Shown in pieces: positions 25,916-33,983 of a stretch of DNA of 64,000 bases. The stretch comes from Bryobacteraceae bacterium. GTDB taxonomy: Bacteria > Acidobacteriota > Terriglobia > Bryobacterales > Bryobacteraceae. Positions within the stretch are counted from its first letter, which is position 1, and the number at the start of each line of letters is the position of its first letter. Where the stretch lies: contig CANGYQ010000001.1 in assembly GCA_947458745.1 (NCBI GenBank), positions 620,001 to 684,000 on the forward strand, read 5' to 3'. The notes below the pieces were generated by a model. It did not search any database. It saw only the letters and a program-made list of their open reading frames with translations, and had not been told where the DNA came from. A program made the position numbers and the translations under genes.

Positions 25916-26356
25916 TTATCCGCGATGCACCGATAGCGGATTCAAGAAGCTGAGCCCACGGAAGCGGGTGAAGTCGCCATCGGTGGAGACCAAGGTGAGG
26001 CCATGCTCAATCGCCAGGGCGGCCAGGTGGGTGTCGGCCACCCATTTGTGGGTACCGGGGGTTTGCGCCATCAGGTCACGGAAGATGAGGCGGTGCTGCG
26101 GCCCAGGTAGAGGCATCCAGACACGGGGATGGTCGAGCAGGCGGTCTAGGTGCCGCTGCGCCTCCGGCATGGCGAAGGCACCGGGGTAAATTTTGGGATT
26201 GGTGGACATGCGCAGAAATCCCAAGGCCGTGTGCCAAGGAATTCCCACCGAGCCCGCTCCACCCAGCGCATCGGCGAGCCAACCGGAGCACGCATGATGG
26301 AACTCACTCGCCAAATCATGCGCTTGCAGAAGAACGCTCACGTCGAGCAGCGTCAC
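25916..26356 (-). CDS. vapC: PIN-domain ribonuclease toxin, VapC-type
   Basis: The start is the GTG at 26356 that overlaps the antitoxin stop (GTGA), giving 146 aa. Acidic PIN residues are visible: Asp5 (LLDVSVLL), the central Glu/Asp region, and the C-terminal pair in VADTHLAALAIEHG and LVSTDGDFTRF. VapC toxins cut tRNA or rRNA and are neutralised by the adjacent antitoxin. The subfamily with IPWHTALGFLRMSTNP is common in bacterial PIN proteins. Confidence 0.88.
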   Translation of the reverse strand: MTLLDVSVLLQAHDLASEFHHACSGWLADALGGAGSVGIPWHTALGFLRMSTNPKIYPGAFAMPEAQRHLDRLLDHPRVWMPLPGPQHRLIFRDLMAQTPGTHKWVADTHLAALAIEHGLTLVSTDGDFTRFRGLSFLNPLSVHRG

Positions 26357-26610
26357 TTTCCCTGGCTCTCCGCCCAATCCAGTTCGTCCAGATAGGCCTC
26401 CATATCGCTGACCTTCTGAAAGCGCGGTGGTCCGAGGGTGGCCGCTTCAATGACGAAGGGCGCAGGCGGCAGCTCTCTTGACGATCGCAACCCCCGCAGC
26501 CCCAAGCGCAGAGCCTCATTGATGGCCGCCTTGGGCGTCAAGGACTTGGCCTCCTGAAGCTCTCGCAGCCCCTGGACGACATCCGGATCGAGGGTGACGG
26601 TGGTCCTCAT
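26353..26610 (-). CDS. vapB: Ribbon-helix-helix antitoxin, VapB-type
   Basis: Protein of 85 aa. The N-terminal ~45 residues form a ribbon-helix-helix DNA-binding domain (MRTTVTLDPDVVQGLREL, then TPKAAINEALRLGLR). The C-terminal tail (~50-85) has FQKVSDMEAYLDELDW, a typical toxin-wrapping segment. It should repress its own promoter together with VapC; a palindrome suited to this lies just upstream. Confidence 0.85.
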   Translation of the reverse strand: MRTTVTLDPDVVQGLRELQEAKSLTPKAAINEALRLGLRGLRSSRELPPAPFVIEAATLGPPRFQKVSDMEAYLDELDWAESQGK

Positions 26611-26629
26611 ACATCACAGCATCTCATGT

Positions 26630-26647
26630 ATGATGCGATTGCATCAT
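26630..26647. promoter_or_regulatory. Palindromic operator of the vapBC operon
   Basis: ATGATGC-GATT-GCATCAT, 20 bases before the antitoxin ATG. Further GATGC half-sites flank it (for example 26654-26658). Ribbon-helix-helix antitoxins bind such short repeats. Confidence 0.55.
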
Positions 26648-26703
26648 GCGTCTGATGCGGCCAAGACCTGATCGTTCTTGCCCGAGCGGCTCCCCAACTC
26701 CAC

Positions 26704-26709
26704 TAGAAT
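26704..26709 (+). promoter_or_regulatory. Leaderless-type -10 box of the sulfatase gene
   Basis: TAGAAT ends 9 bases before the ATG at 26719. No purine-rich ribosome binding site is present between. Confidence 0.4.
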
Positions 26710-26718
26710 GTTGCCCAG

Positions 26719-28086
26719 ATGCTGCACCGCCGCCAGTTCCTGAGCTCCCTTGCGACACCCTTGCTGGCGCAACACCGTCCGCTGAACATTGTGGTGCTGT
26801 TTACGGATGACCAGCGCTTCTCCACCATTCGCGCGCTGGGCAACCGCGAAATCTCGACGCCGAACATGGACCGGCTGGTCCGCTCCGGCACCGCCTTTAC
26901 GCATGCCCACATCATGGGCGGCACCACCGGCGCCGTCTGCGTCCCCAGCCGGGCGATGTTGATGACCGGACAGAGCCTGTTCCATGTCCACCGCTCCATC
27001 GTCGAGCCGCAGAAGTACCCGGAGGCCGCCAAGAAGCCGTTCCACCTGTTCCCGGAAGTCTTCCGGCAGGCCGGGTACGACACGTTTGGCTGCGGCAAGT
27101 GGCACAACCAGCCGGAGCTGTATGCGCGCTGCTTTTCCTCGGGCGGCCCCATCTTCTTCGGCGGCATGAGCGACCAGAACCACGTCTCCGTGGCGGACTT
27201 CAATCCCGCAGGCCAGTACCCGCCTAGTCAGCGACATACCGCCGACCGCTATTCAAGCGAGATGTTCGCCTCCGCCGCCGTCGATTTTCTGCGCCAGCGC
27301 AAGCCCGCCGGTAATCCATTTCTGGCCTACGTCGCCTTCACCTCCCCGCACGACCCGCGGACCGCGCCAGCCAAGTTTGCCGCCATGTATTCGCCCGATA
27401 AGGTGAGCCTGCCGAAAAACTTCCGCCCGGAACATGGCTTTGACAACGGCGAACTGAAGGTCCGGGATGAGCTGCTGGCGGGCTTCCCGCGCACCGAGGC
27501 CGAGGTCCGGCGGCATTTGGCGGACTACTACGCGATGGTGAGCGAAGTGGATGCGCAGATCGGCCGCGTGCTGGATACACTTGATTCCACCGGTTTGGCC
27601 GAGAAGACGCTGGTGGTCTTCGCGGGCGACAATGGCTTGGCGGTGGGGCAACATGGCCTGATGGGCAAGCAGAACGTCTACGACCATTCCGTCCGCATCC
27701 CGCTGGTGCTGCGTGGCCCCGGCATTCCGCGCGGCCGCCGGGACCCGTCGCTGGTCTACACCATTGACGTCTTCCCGACGCTCTGCCGCCGAGCCGGGCT
27801 CGCCATACCGTCCACGGTAGAAGGAACCGACCTGTTCACCGGCCCCCGGCGCGACTCGATCTTTTGCGGCTACCGCACCTTCATGCGCAGCGTCCGCACC
27901 AAGGATGACTGGAAGCTGATCCGCTACACCGTCAACGGCACCGAACGCTTCCAGCTGTTCAACCTGCGGGCGGACCCGGATGAAATGAACGATCTCGCCA
28001 CCGCCCAACCCGGCCGGGTGGCCCAGCTGCGCACCCTGCTGGCCGAATGGCAGCGCCTACAGGACGACATCCTGCCCGCCAGCTAG
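26719..28086 (+). CDS. Exported type I sulfatase (choline-sulfatase-like)
   Basis: Protein of 455 aa. The N-terminus (HRRQFLSSLATPLLA) is a Tat/Sec-type signal. The sulfatase signature C74-V-P-S-R78 with downstream MLMTG carries the cysteine converted to formylglycine. Metal ligands are D30/D31 (LFTDDQRF) near the start and FAGDNGLAVGQHGLMGK with Asp/Asn-His in the C-terminal half. It hydrolyses sulfate esters, probably of polysaccharides, outside the cytoplasm. It lies 39 bases ahead of the MBOAT gene on the same strand, so it may act on or near the same glycan (inference). Confidence 0.92.
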   Translation: MLHRRQFLSSLATPLLAQHRPLNIVVLFTDDQRFSTIRALGNREISTPNMDRLVRSGTAFTHAHIMGGTTGAVCVPSRAMLMTGQSLFHVHRSIVEPQKYPEAAKKPFHLFPEVFRQAGYDTFGCGKWHNQPELYARCFSSGGPIFFGGMSDQNHVSVADFNPAGQYPPSQRHTADRYSSEMFASAAVDFLRQRKPAGNPFLAYVAFTSPHDPRTAPAKFAAMYSPDKVSLPKNFRPEHGFDNGELKVRDELLAGFPRTEAEVRRHLADYYAMVSEVDAQIGRVLDTLDSTGLAEKTLVVFAGDNGLAVGQHGLMGKQNVYDHSVRIPLVLRGPGIPRGRRDPSLVYTIDVFPTLCRRAGLAIPSTVEGTDLFTGPRRDSIFCGYRTFMRSVRTKDDWKLIRYTVNGTERFQLFNLRADPDEMNDLATAQPGRVAQLRTLLAEWQRLQDDILPAS

Positions 28087-28112
28087 GCGCCCTCGCGAGC
28101 GTCGAGCACGTT

Positions 28113-28118
28113 TAAACT
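28113..28118 (+). promoter_or_regulatory. Leaderless-type -10 box of the MBOAT gene
   Basis: TAAACT ends 6 bases before the TTG start at 28125. The intervening GGAGAG could also act as a ribosome binding site for a transcript from further upstream. Confidence 0.38.
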
Positions 28119-28124
28119 GGAGAG

Positions 28125-29447
28125 TTGCTTCTCACGTCCTCGGCGTTTTTTCTGTTTCTCGCCGCGCTGCTGGTGGTCTATTGGCCCATCGCGCGCTGGC
28201 GCACGCCCTGCCTCGCCTTAATCCTGCTGGCGAACTACTTTTTCTACGCCAAGTGGGACCTGCATTATCTGGCGCTGATCCCGGTGGCGTCGCTGGCCGA
28301 TTACGCGATCGGCCGGATGCTGGAACGGTGGCGGTCGCCCTGGCTGCTGGGCGTGTCGCTCGTAATGAACGTCGGCTTGCTGGTCTACTTCAAGTACCTG
28401 CCGTTCTTCCCGCTGCCGATCGGTATCAGCTACTACACGTTCCAATCGCTGAGCTACACCATCGACATCTACCGCAAGGACACCAAAGCCACCAAGAGCC
28501 TGTTGGCCTACCTGACCAGCGTCGCCTTCTTCCCCACCACGCTTGCCGGACCCATCACGCGGCCCGCCTCGCTGCTGCCGCAACTGGAGAAGCTGAAGTC
28601 GCTGAGTGCCACCGATGGCGGCCGGGCGCTGTTTCTGATCGGCTTGGGCATGGCCAAGAAGTCATTGATCGCGGACTATCTAGGCGAGAACCTGGTCAAT
28701 CGCGTCTTTGACTTCCCCAACCTCTATTCCGGCTTTGAAACGCTGGTGGCCGTCTACGCCTATGCCTTGCAGCTCTATTACGACTTCTCGGGCTACTCGG
28801 ACGTCGCTATCGGCTCCGCTGCACTGCTGGGCCTGAAACTGCCCGCCAACTTCAACGCCCCCTACGCCGCCCAGAACTTGGCCGATTTCTGGCGGCGCTG
28901 GCACATCACGCTGTCCAACTGGCTGCGCGACTACGTTTACTTCAGCTTCCCCGGCCTGCGGTCCACCAAGTACATGCAGTACATCGCCTTGATCGTGACC
29001 ATGCTGGTCGGCGGAGCCTGGCATGGCGGCACCTGGAATTTCATCATCTGGGGCGCGCTGCACGGCGTCGGGTTGGCCGTGGTCCGCGCCCTGCCGTTTG
29101 AGGCCAAACAACCCTGGACCAAAGTGCTGGCCACGCTCGCCACCTTCCATTTCGTCTGCCTGGGCTGGATCTTCTTCCGCGCCGGGACGCTGGAGGGCGC
29201 CTTCGATGTGCTGAACCGGATCGGCTCCTTCACGTTTTCGGCGGCCAATGTCTCCTTGCCGCTGACCCTGGTACTGGCCATCGGCTCGGTCACTCATTTC
29301 ATCCCGAAGAACTGGTTTGAGTGGCTCCGCGAAACCTTCGCCGCCGCCCCGTTCTACGTCCAGGCGGCATTGCTGTTCGGCCTGATCCTGACGCTGCAGT
29401 ATCTGGCTGCCACGGGAGCGGCACCATTTATCTACACGCGCTTCTGA
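28125..29447 (+). CDS. MBOAT-family membrane O-acyltransferase (AlgI/DltB-like)
   Basis: Protein of 440 aa, TTG start with GGAG upstream. About ten membrane segments are visible. The MBOAT hallmarks are FWRRWHITLSNWLRDYVY (~265-282) and the catalytic His region GGAWHGGTWNFIIWGALHG. Family members pass acyl groups across the membrane to polysaccharides, teichoic acids or proteins, working with SGNH-type partners. Two SGNH proteins, a carrier protein and a KASIII-like protein follow downstream, as expected for an acyl-transfer pathway. Acceptor and acyl chain cannot be told from sequence alone. Confidence 0.93.
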   Translation: MLLTSSAFFLFLAALLVVYWPIARWRTPCLALILLANYFFYAKWDLHYLALIPVASLADYAIGRMLERWRSPWLLGVSLVMNVGLLVYFKYLPFFPLPIGISYYTFQSLSYTIDIYRKDTKATKSLLAYLTSVAFFPTTLAGPITRPASLLPQLEKLKSLSATDGGRALFLIGLGMAKKSLIADYLGENLVNRVFDFPNLYSGFETLVAVYAYALQLYYDFSGYSDVAIGSAALLGLKLPANFNAPYAAQNLADFWRRWHITLSNWLRDYVYFSFPGLRSTKYMQYIALIVTMLVGGAWHGGTWNFIIWGALHGVGLAVVRALPFEAKQPWTKVLATLATFHFVCLGWIFFRAGTLEGAFDVLNRIGSFTFSAANVSLPLTLVLAIGSVTHFIPKNWFEWLRETFAAAPFYVQAALLFGLILTLQYLAATGAAPFIYTRF

Positions 29448-29459
29448 GCGTGCAGGCGG

Positions 29460-29465
29460 TAAACT
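29460..29465 (+). promoter_or_regulatory. Leaderless-type -10 box before the Uma2 gene
   Basis: TAAACT ends 9 bases before the ATG at 29475; GAGGGG between them could also serve as a ribosome binding site. Confidence 0.35.
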
Positions 29466-29474
29466 GAGGGGTAG

Positions 29475-30068
29475 ATGTCAGCCCAGCCGGTCGCATTACC
29501 GACTCTCGAGGAGTACTTGGCTATTGAGCGCCAAGCTCCCACGCGGCACGAGTACCGGAATGGCTTGGTGTTCGCTATGGCCGGAGGTAGCCGGACCCAT
29601 GACCTGATAGCGGCGCAAGCGATCACTCGGCTCACATTGGCCGTGGAAGACAAACCATGCCGGGCGCACGGCGGCACTCTGCAGATTTACATCGCAGCCC
29701 ACAACGTAGCCCTCTACCCCGATGCGATGGTGATCTGCGGAGAGGATCTCTTCGCCAAAGGCCGGGCCGATCTGGTGGCCAATCCCTTGCTGATCGTCCA
29801 AGTGCTGTCACCCTCGACCGAGGCCTATGACCGCGGTCGCAAGTTCGAGTACTACCGGGCGCTACCTTCCTTGCGGGAATACATTCTCATCTCCCAGGAT
29901 CAGCCCCAGGTGGAACGCTTCTCCCGGCAGGCCGACGACAGCTGGCAGATCAGCGTGCTTCGCGGACTACAAGAGGCGCTGCCACTCGCTTCGATCAACA
30001 CCTCCATCCCGCTTGGTTCGCTGTACGCCAAAGTTGAATGGCCTGAAGAAGGGACCACGCCGCAATAG
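29475..30068 (+). CDS. Uma2-family putative nuclease (DUF820)
   Basis: Protein of 197 aa with the Uma2 layout: TLEEYLAIER, RHEYRNGLVFAMAGG, YPDAMVICGED (Asp83), LIVQVLSPST and KFEYYRALPSLREYILI. Uma2 proteins have a PD-(D/E)xK fold and are very abundant in Acidobacteriota and cyanobacteria, with unknown role. The position usually occupied by Glu in VEVLSPST is Gln109 here, so catalytic activity is doubtful. It sits between the MBOAT and SGNH genes and its stop overlaps the next start, yet it has no evident acyl-transfer role and may be an insertion. Confidence 0.9.
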   Translation: MSAQPVALPTLEEYLAIERQAPTRHEYRNGLVFAMAGGSRTHDLIAAQAITRLTLAVEDKPCRAHGGTLQIYIAAHNVALYPDAMVICGEDLFAKGRADLVANPLLIVQVLSPSTEAYDRGRKFEYYRALPSLREYILISQDQPQVERFSRQADDSWQISVLRGLQEALPLASINTSIPLGSLYAKVEWPEEGTTPQ

Positions 30069-31357
30069 TGCCCGTCAAGATTCTCCTCACCATCGGTACG
30101 CTGGCCGTTCTGCTCACCGTGCCGGACCTGATCCCGCAGTACAAGGACTATAAGGTTCTGGACTGGTCCACCATCCCCCTGCTGCTCGAATTTCACGCCA
30201 AGGCCTCGATTGAAGAGGAGCAACTGCGCCTGAAGCCGACCGTGGACGCCGTCACCGCTCAGAACGCCACGCTGCTGGCCGGCAACATGGAGCACTTCTA
30301 TGAGGCGCTCCGCCAACGCGAAACCGGGCAGGACCGCGTGGTCCGCATCCTGCACTATGGCGACTCTCCCACCACCGCCGACATGATCACCGCCGACGCG
30401 CGGGTTCTGCTGCAGAAGCGCTTTGGCGACGCCGGGCATGGCTATCACTTGATCGCAAAGCCGTGGGCCTGGTACGAACATCGCGGCGTCACCGTCTCCG
30501 CCGATGGCTGGAAGATCGACCCCGCCAATCAGTCCTCGGTGAAGGATGGCCTGTACGGGCTGGGCGGCGTCAGCTTTCGCGGCTCACCCGGGGCGCATTC
30601 CCACTTCAGCTTCCGCTCGACGCCAGCCAAGATCGAAGTGCACTTTCTGCCGGGCGAAGGCCGCCTGGAGACCAGCACCGGACCGGTCGATCTGTCGACG
30701 CGCGAAGGCTTCGTCACGCTGCCCGGCGCTTCGCCCTTTGAGCTGAAAGTCGCCTCCGGCCAAGTGCGCCTGTTCGGCATCCGCGCGCTTGATGAGCGGC
30801 CCGGCGTGTTGTACGAAAGCCTGGGCCTGAATGGCGCGTACATCTCCGTGCTGGACAAGATGTTTAATGAGGCGCACTGGAGCGAGCATCTCCGCCGCGC
30901 GCAACCCGATCTGGTGATCATCAACTACGGCACCAACGAAAGCGTCTACGCGCAGTTTGTCGATAAAGCGTTCGAGAAGGAACTGCGCGAAACCGTCCGC
31001 CGCATCCGCGCCGCGGTGCCGGATTCTTCCATCCTCATCATGAGCCCCATGGACCGCGGCCAGCGGGATTCCACCGGCAATATCTCCACCGTTCCCGCGC
31101 TGCATCGGTTGGTCAACATCGAACAAAAGACCGCCACCGACCTGGGTGTCGGCTTCTTCAACACCTTTGAAGCGATGGGCGGCTCCGGGACCATGGCTCG
31201 CTGGTATCAAGCCGAGCCTCGCCTCGTTGGCGCGGACTTCATCCACCCCATGCCCGCCGGGGCCAAGATCGTCGGGGGCCTCCTCGAAAAGGCTCTGATG
31301 GAAGGCTACCGCCGCTACAAGACCCGCGTGCTGACCGAGCGTTTCGCGCAACAATAG
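30068..31357 (+). CDS. Membrane-anchored SGNH/GDSL-type hydrolase or acyltransferase (first paralog)
   Basis: Protein of 429 aa from a GTG whose G is the last base of the preceding TAG. An N-terminal membrane helix (~5-22) is followed by a periplasmic SGNH domain: ILHYGDSPTTAD with Ser100, INYGTNESVYA (block III Asn) and ADFIHPMPAGAKI (Asp-x-x-His). A beta-rich insert (~150-250) separates the first two blocks. The layout recalls AlgJ/AlgX and DltD partners of MBOAT proteins. Likely it completes acyl transfer to a surface polymer (inference). Confidence 0.85.
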   Translation: MPVKILLTIGTLAVLLTVPDLIPQYKDYKVLDWSTIPLLLEFHAKASIEEEQLRLKPTVDAVTAQNATLLAGNMEHFYEALRQRETGQDRVVRILHYGDSPTTADMITADARVLLQKRFGDAGHGYHLIAKPWAWYEHRGVTVSADGWKIDPANQSSVKDGLYGLGGVSFRGSPGAHSHFSFRSTPAKIEVHFLPGEGRLETSTGPVDLSTREGFVTLPGASPFELKVASGQVRLFGIRALDERPGVLYESLGLNGAYISVLDKMFNEAHWSEHLRRAQPDLVIINYGTNESVYAQFVDKAFEKELRETVRRIRAAVPDSSILIMSPMDRGQRDSTGNISTVPALHRLVNIEQKTATDLGVGFFNTFEAMGGSGTMARWYQAEPRLVGADFIHPMPAGAKIVGGLLEKALMEGYRRYKTRVLTERFAQQ

Positions 31358-31362
31358 AGGCG

Positions 31363-32745
31363 GTGCGGTTTCTTCTCTTGATTGCCGGAACCTTGCTGGC
31401 CGGGGTCGCCGTCTTCACGGCCTCCTCCGCCACGCCCCCGGCCAGCAAGAAGGCACCCGCCAAGTCGAAAGGTAGCACCAAGACCGCCCCGAAACGAACG
31501 GCGCCCGCTGTCAGTGCCAAAGCCCGAGCCGCTGCCCGCGAGTATGTCGAGGAACGCACGGACCCGGATGAGCCCGCGCAGATTGAGAATGCCGCCGCAC
31601 TGATCCCATTCTTTGAGCGGCTCTTCCGCGCTGAGCACAGCACCCCCAACGCTCCAGCGGACCCGGTGCACATCCTGCACTATGGTGACTCTCACACCGC
31701 CGCCGACGAATGGACCGGACGCCTCCGCTACCTTTTCCAAGCCCGCTTCGGTGATGGCGGCGATGGCTTCTCGTTACCCGGGCGGCCCTTCCGTGGCTAC
31801 CGCCGTCTGGGCCAGCGCAGCTCCATGACCAATGGCTGGCAGGTGCACGGGCTGTTGAGCCGCGATGGCGATTCGGTCTACGGCTTAGGTGGTGCGGCCG
31901 TTGAGGCGTCACGTCCGGGAGAGATTCTTTCGCTCGACCTGACCCCGGGCACCGACATCCCCACGGTGGAGGTTTTCTTCCTGCGGCAACCCGGCGGCGG
32001 GTGGGTCAACATTCTGGATGAAGGCCGGCCGGTGGAGGCGTTCTCGACCAGCGGCCCCCAGGGCCCGGGCTACTTCAAGTTTGAGGCGACGTCGCCGCAC
32101 ATTGAGCTCGAAACGCTGGATAGCGGCCCGGTGCGGGTCTTTGGCTGGTCAGTCGACCGGCGGCGCGGGGTCACCTATGAGACGCTCGGCATCAATGGCG
32201 CGCAGATCTCGGTGTTTGGCCGCTGGGAGCAGCAATTGTGGGCCAACCAGCTGTCGCGGCGCGATCCGGCGCTGGTGGTGCTGGCCTATGGCACCAATGA
32301 GGCCTCCAATCGCGAATGGACCGAAGAGAGCTACCGCGACGCCTTCCGCCAAGTGCTGGCGAACATTCGCGCCGCCGCCCCCGCCGCCAGTATTTTGGTG
32401 ATTGGTCCCCCGGACCGCCTGGCGCGCGTCCGCAATCGCGGCTGGAGCACGTTTCCGCGCATGGATGAGATCGTCGCGGCACAGCGTGCAGCCGCCGCCG
32501 AAATGAAGTGCGCATTCTGGGATTGGCGTGGCCGGATGGGTGGCGAAGGGGCGATGAAGCGCTGGGTGTTGGCTGGATTTGCGCAGGCGGACCACGTGCA
32601 TTTCACCGGTTCCGGCTACCAGTTGCTCGGCGAGGTGGTCCATCGCGATATCCTGACCGAGTACGCTCGTTTCGCCAAGATTCGCGAACGACTGTTCGAA
32701 CCGACTCAAAATGGACAAACAGGCGACCATCCAGCGGCTCATTGA
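31363..32745 (+). CDS. Exported SGNH/GDSL-type hydrolase or acyltransferase (second paralog)
   Basis: Protein of 460 aa, GTG start with GAGG upstream. It has a signal peptide (~1-22), a Lys/Pro/Ala-rich linker (~25-60) and an SGNH domain clearly paralogous to its neighbour: ILHYGDSHTAAD with Ser110, LAYGTNEASN and ADHVHFTGSGYQLL. The triad is intact. The last 35 bases overlap the carrier protein gene in another frame, which suggests tight coupling. Having two SGNH proteins suggests either two transfer steps or one transferase and one esterase. Confidence 0.85.
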   Translation: MRFLLLIAGTLLAGVAVFTASSATPPASKKAPAKSKGSTKTAPKRTAPAVSAKARAAAREYVEERTDPDEPAQIENAAALIPFFERLFRAEHSTPNAPADPVHILHYGDSHTAADEWTGRLRYLFQARFGDGGDGFSLPGRPFRGYRRLGQRSSMTNGWQVHGLLSRDGDSVYGLGGAAVEASRPGEILSLDLTPGTDIPTVEVFFLRQPGGGWVNILDEGRPVEAFSTSGPQGPGYFKFEATSPHIELETLDSGPVRVFGWSVDRRRGVTYETLGINGAQISVFGRWEQQLWANQLSRRDPALVVLAYGTNEASNREWTEESYRDAFRQVLANIRAAAPAASILVIGPPDRLARVRNRGWSTFPRMDEIVAAQRAAAAEMKCAFWDWRGRMGGEGAMKRWVLAGFAQADHVHFTGSGYQLLGEVVHRDILTEYARFAKIRERLFEPTQNGQTGDHPAAH

Positions 32746-32944
32746 AGCCGTTTCGAAGAAGAAAGTTTCCGTGGCTCCGGACGAAAGTCTTTTCGATTCC
32801 GGCCTGCTCGATTCCTTCGCGCTGCCCGACCTTGTCGCGGCGCTGGAGCAGGAATACTCGATCCGGATTCCCGATTCCGATCTGAACCCGCGAAAGTTCG
32901 ACACGATCGAACGCATCGAAGCCTACTTGGACTCCCTCAGCTGA
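32711..32944 (+). CDS. Acyl carrier protein, DltC-like
   Basis: Protein of 77 aa. The phosphopantetheine site is Ser35 in LFDSGLLDSFALPDLV, and the helix III region IRIPDSDLNPRKFDTIERI is closer to D-alanyl carrier protein DltC than to fatty-acid AcpP. It starts inside the end of the SGNH gene, and its TGA overlaps the ATG of the KASIII-like gene. It should carry the acyl group delivered to the MBOAT protein (inference from the Dlt system). Confidence 0.9.
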   Translation: MDKQATIQRLIEAVSKKKVSVAPDESLFDSGLLDSFALPDLVAALEQEYSIRIPDSDLNPRKFDTIERIEAYLDSLS

Positions 32945-33876
32945 TGGCTTTTCTGCGCGAATTCGGCATGTGGCTCCCCTCCCGTGTGGTCACCAACGCG
33001 GAGATTGGCGAGAAGGTGGGCACCGACAACGATTGGATCCGCAACGTGTCCGGCATTGAAGAACGCCGCTTTGCCGCCGCCGATGAAACCGTGGCCGTGA
33101 TGGCGACGCGGGCGGCGGAAGATTGCCTCTCCCGGAGCGATATCTCACCGGCCGACATCGGCATGGTGATTGTCGCCAGTGGGTCTTCTGAACGCCGCTT
33201 CCCGGGCCCGGCCACCACGGCGGCTCAGGCGTTGGGCTGCAAGAACGCCGTGGCGCTCGATCTGCCGCTGGCCAGCGCCGGCGCGCTGTTCGGGCTTTCG
33301 CTCGCCAGCCGGTTGGCGGAGAAGTTCGGCCACATCCTGGTGATCGGTTCCGAGAAGATGTCCAGCGTCGTGCTGACTGAGCCCATGGAGCGTGGCGTCG
33401 CGGTCCTGTTTGGTGACGGCGCGGGTGCGTGTCTCGTCTCCGCCGACAAGGGCCGGGCCCGCATTGTCGATTCCTGGCTGGGCAGTGACGGCAGCTACGC
33501 CGAAGATCTGCGCCTGGAGTTCGACCGTCCGCTAGCCATGAACGGCCGCAGCGTCATCCTGCAAGCCTCGCGCAAGATTCCCTCGGCCATCCAGTACGTG
33601 CTGGACCAAGCCGGCGTGCTGGCGCAGACCGTACAGGTCTACCTGATGCACCAGGCCAACCAGAATCTGATCGATCGCGTGGCCCAGGCCATCGGCGTCA
33701 GCAGCGAACGGTTCTACTCGAACATCCGCCGCTACGGCAACACCTCGTCCGCCTCCATGCTGATCGCGGCGACGGAGTGGTCCCGCGAAGTAGGCTTCGC
33801 CACGGGTGAGCCCGTAGTGTTTGCCGCTTTTGGCGCGGGCTTCAACTGGGGCGCGCTGCTGGTTGAGGGTGAGTAG
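32944..33876 (+). CDS. KASIII (FabH)-like protein with Ser replacing the catalytic Cys
   Basis: Protein of 310 aa with the thiolase fold of 3-oxoacyl-ACP synthase III. His236 (LMHQANQN) and Asn266 (RRYGNTSSAS) are in place, as is GDGAGACLV. The catalytic position, normally AC(S/A)GF, reads PLASAGALF with Ser111. A Cys-to-Ser change is known from acyl-transferring KASIII homologues such as DpsC and would disfavour ordinary condensation. Coupled to the carrier protein gene (TGATG). A role in loading or making the acyl group for the MBOAT/SGNH pair is the best guess. Confidence 0.88.
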   Translation: MAFLREFGMWLPSRVVTNAEIGEKVGTDNDWIRNVSGIEERRFAAADETVAVMATRAAEDCLSRSDISPADIGMVIVASGSSERRFPGPATTAAQALGCKNAVALDLPLASAGALFGLSLASRLAEKFGHILVIGSEKMSSVVLTEPMERGVAVLFGDGAGACLVSADKGRARIVDSWLGSDGSYAEDLRLEFDRPLAMNGRSVILQASRKIPSAIQYVLDQAGVLAQTVQVYLMHQANQNLIDRVAQAIGVSSERFYSNIRRYGNTSSASMLIAATEWSREVGFATGEPVVFAAFGAGFNWGALLVEGE

Positions 33877-33975
33877 TTGGTCACGGCCATCGACGACTAC
33901 ATCGACCATCGCAACGAACACCCCCAGCCCTTGATCTGCACCGCATCCGCCACCGAGAGTGACGCGGACCACTAG
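33877..33975 (+). pseudogene. IS630-family transposase C-terminal relic
   Basis: Directly after the KASIII stop, the same frame reads LVTAIDDYIDHRNEHPQP, then ending in SATESDADH and TAG. This matches the end of IS630-type transposases (IxxYIDHHNExPKPFxWTxSA). Only ~32 codons remain. It marks an old insertion at the 3' edge of the acyl-transfer operon. Confidence 0.6.
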
Positions 33976-33983
33976 CGTTTGGC

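Noticed and set aside
26644-27237. Minus-strand frame opposite the sulfatase start
   Set aside because: Shadow of the sulfatase gene, which has its full catalytic signature.
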